DNA from: an uncultured Lachnospiraceae bacterium
GTDB lineage: Bacteria; Bacillota; Clostridia; Lachnospirales; Lachnospiraceae
NCBI GenBank assembly: GCA_937950565.1
Contig: CALFCS010000037.1
Span: 1 to 15,647 of the forward strand
DNA: 15,647 bases
Reading direction: 5' to 3'
The notes beneath the pieces are model-generated. The model searched no databases, had not been told where the DNA came from, and was given only the letters and a program-made list of their open reading frames with translations. The stretch's first letter is position 1. Every line of letters starts with the position of its first letter. Below, piece by piece: positions 15,526 through 15,647 of this stretch. The position numbers and the translations under genes are program-made.

Positions 15526-15647
15526 TTAGAACTTACCAGCCTTTGCTGCTTCCTCAACAGCAACTGCAACTGCAACTGTCATACCAACCATCGGGTTGTT
15601 ACCTGCTCCGATCAGACCCATCATCTCTACGTGAGCCGGTACGGAAG
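15526..15647 (-). CDS. GGGtGRT family protein (3' end only)
   Basis: The last 39 codons and TAA of a minus-strand gene. The peptide SVPAHVEMMGLIGAGNNPMVG followed by an alanine/valine-rich helix (TVAVAVAVEEAAKAGKF) matches, from memory, the C-terminus of GGGtGRT proteins, about 330 residues long and common in anaerobic Firmicutes. Their biochemical role is not established. The missing 5' part lies beyond the window, so the namesake motif cannot be seen. A strong terminator follows 18 bases after the stop. Confidence 0.85.
   Translation of the reverse strand, partial: SVPAHVEMMGLIGAGNNPMVGMTVAVAVAVEEAAKAGKF

Noticed and set aside
13379..15647. Retron Ec78-type system
   Set aside because: The PtuA/PtuB effectors are there, but no reverse transcriptase and no msr/msd-like structured RNA is visible; the upstream neighbour is the unrelated GGGtGRT gene.

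Overview
The window looks like chromosomal DNA from an anaerobic, low-to-moderate GC Firmicute, most likely a gut-type Lachnospiraceae/Clostridia relative. The evidence is the tail of a GGGtGRT-family protein at the right edge, PD-(D/E)XK nuclease-family transposase-like genes, purine-rich ribosome binding sites, and a huge LamG/GH43 cell-surface enzyme ending in S-layer homology (SLH) repeats. Every gene I accept lies on the minus strand, so transcription runs from high to low coordinates. No tRNA, rRNA or CRISPR array is visible.

Right end (about 12,048-15,647): the 3' end of the GGGtGRT gene is closed by a strong hairpin terminator. A new promoter then drives an AAA ATPase and an HNH nuclease that together match a Septu (PtuA/PtuB) anti-phage module, the same pair found as effectors with retron Ec78. 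A third gene follows after 24 bases and encodes a 435-aa protein with two C-terminal membrane helices and a CorA-like layout. The ATPase/HNH pair is much more AT-rich than everything to its left, which suggests recent acquisition. No reverse transcriptase is present. If the membrane protein belongs to the module, this is an unusual three-component Septu layout; if not, the pair was inserted in front of a resident gene.

Middle (4,881-11,978): one gene encodes a 2,365-aa secreted protein with a signal peptide, three LamG domains (two of them a recent tandem duplication), two atrophied Ig-like domains, a partial beta-propeller, a Big_4-like domain, a GH43 catalytic domain with its three acidic residues, a Glu-Asn-Pro-rich linker and three C-terminal SLH repeats. 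It is probably a wall-anchored arabinose- or xylose-side-chain-removing enzyme. It has its own extended -10 promoter and a terminator.

Left-middle (1,300-4,767): a cluster of PD-(D/E)XK (Rpn-type) transposase-like genes. One is apparently intact with a coiled-coil tail, one is broken by a single-base frameshift, and one is a short decayed remnant. A hypothetical protein with a SKICH-like N-terminus and a HEAT-like motif sits between the first two. Hairpins accompany several of these genes.

Left end (1-1,235): a promoter, a 73-aa two-helix membrane protein and the N-terminal 295 residues of a membrane-anchored CapD/FlaA1-type nucleotide-sugar dehydratase/epimerase, which enters surface polysaccharide synthesis.
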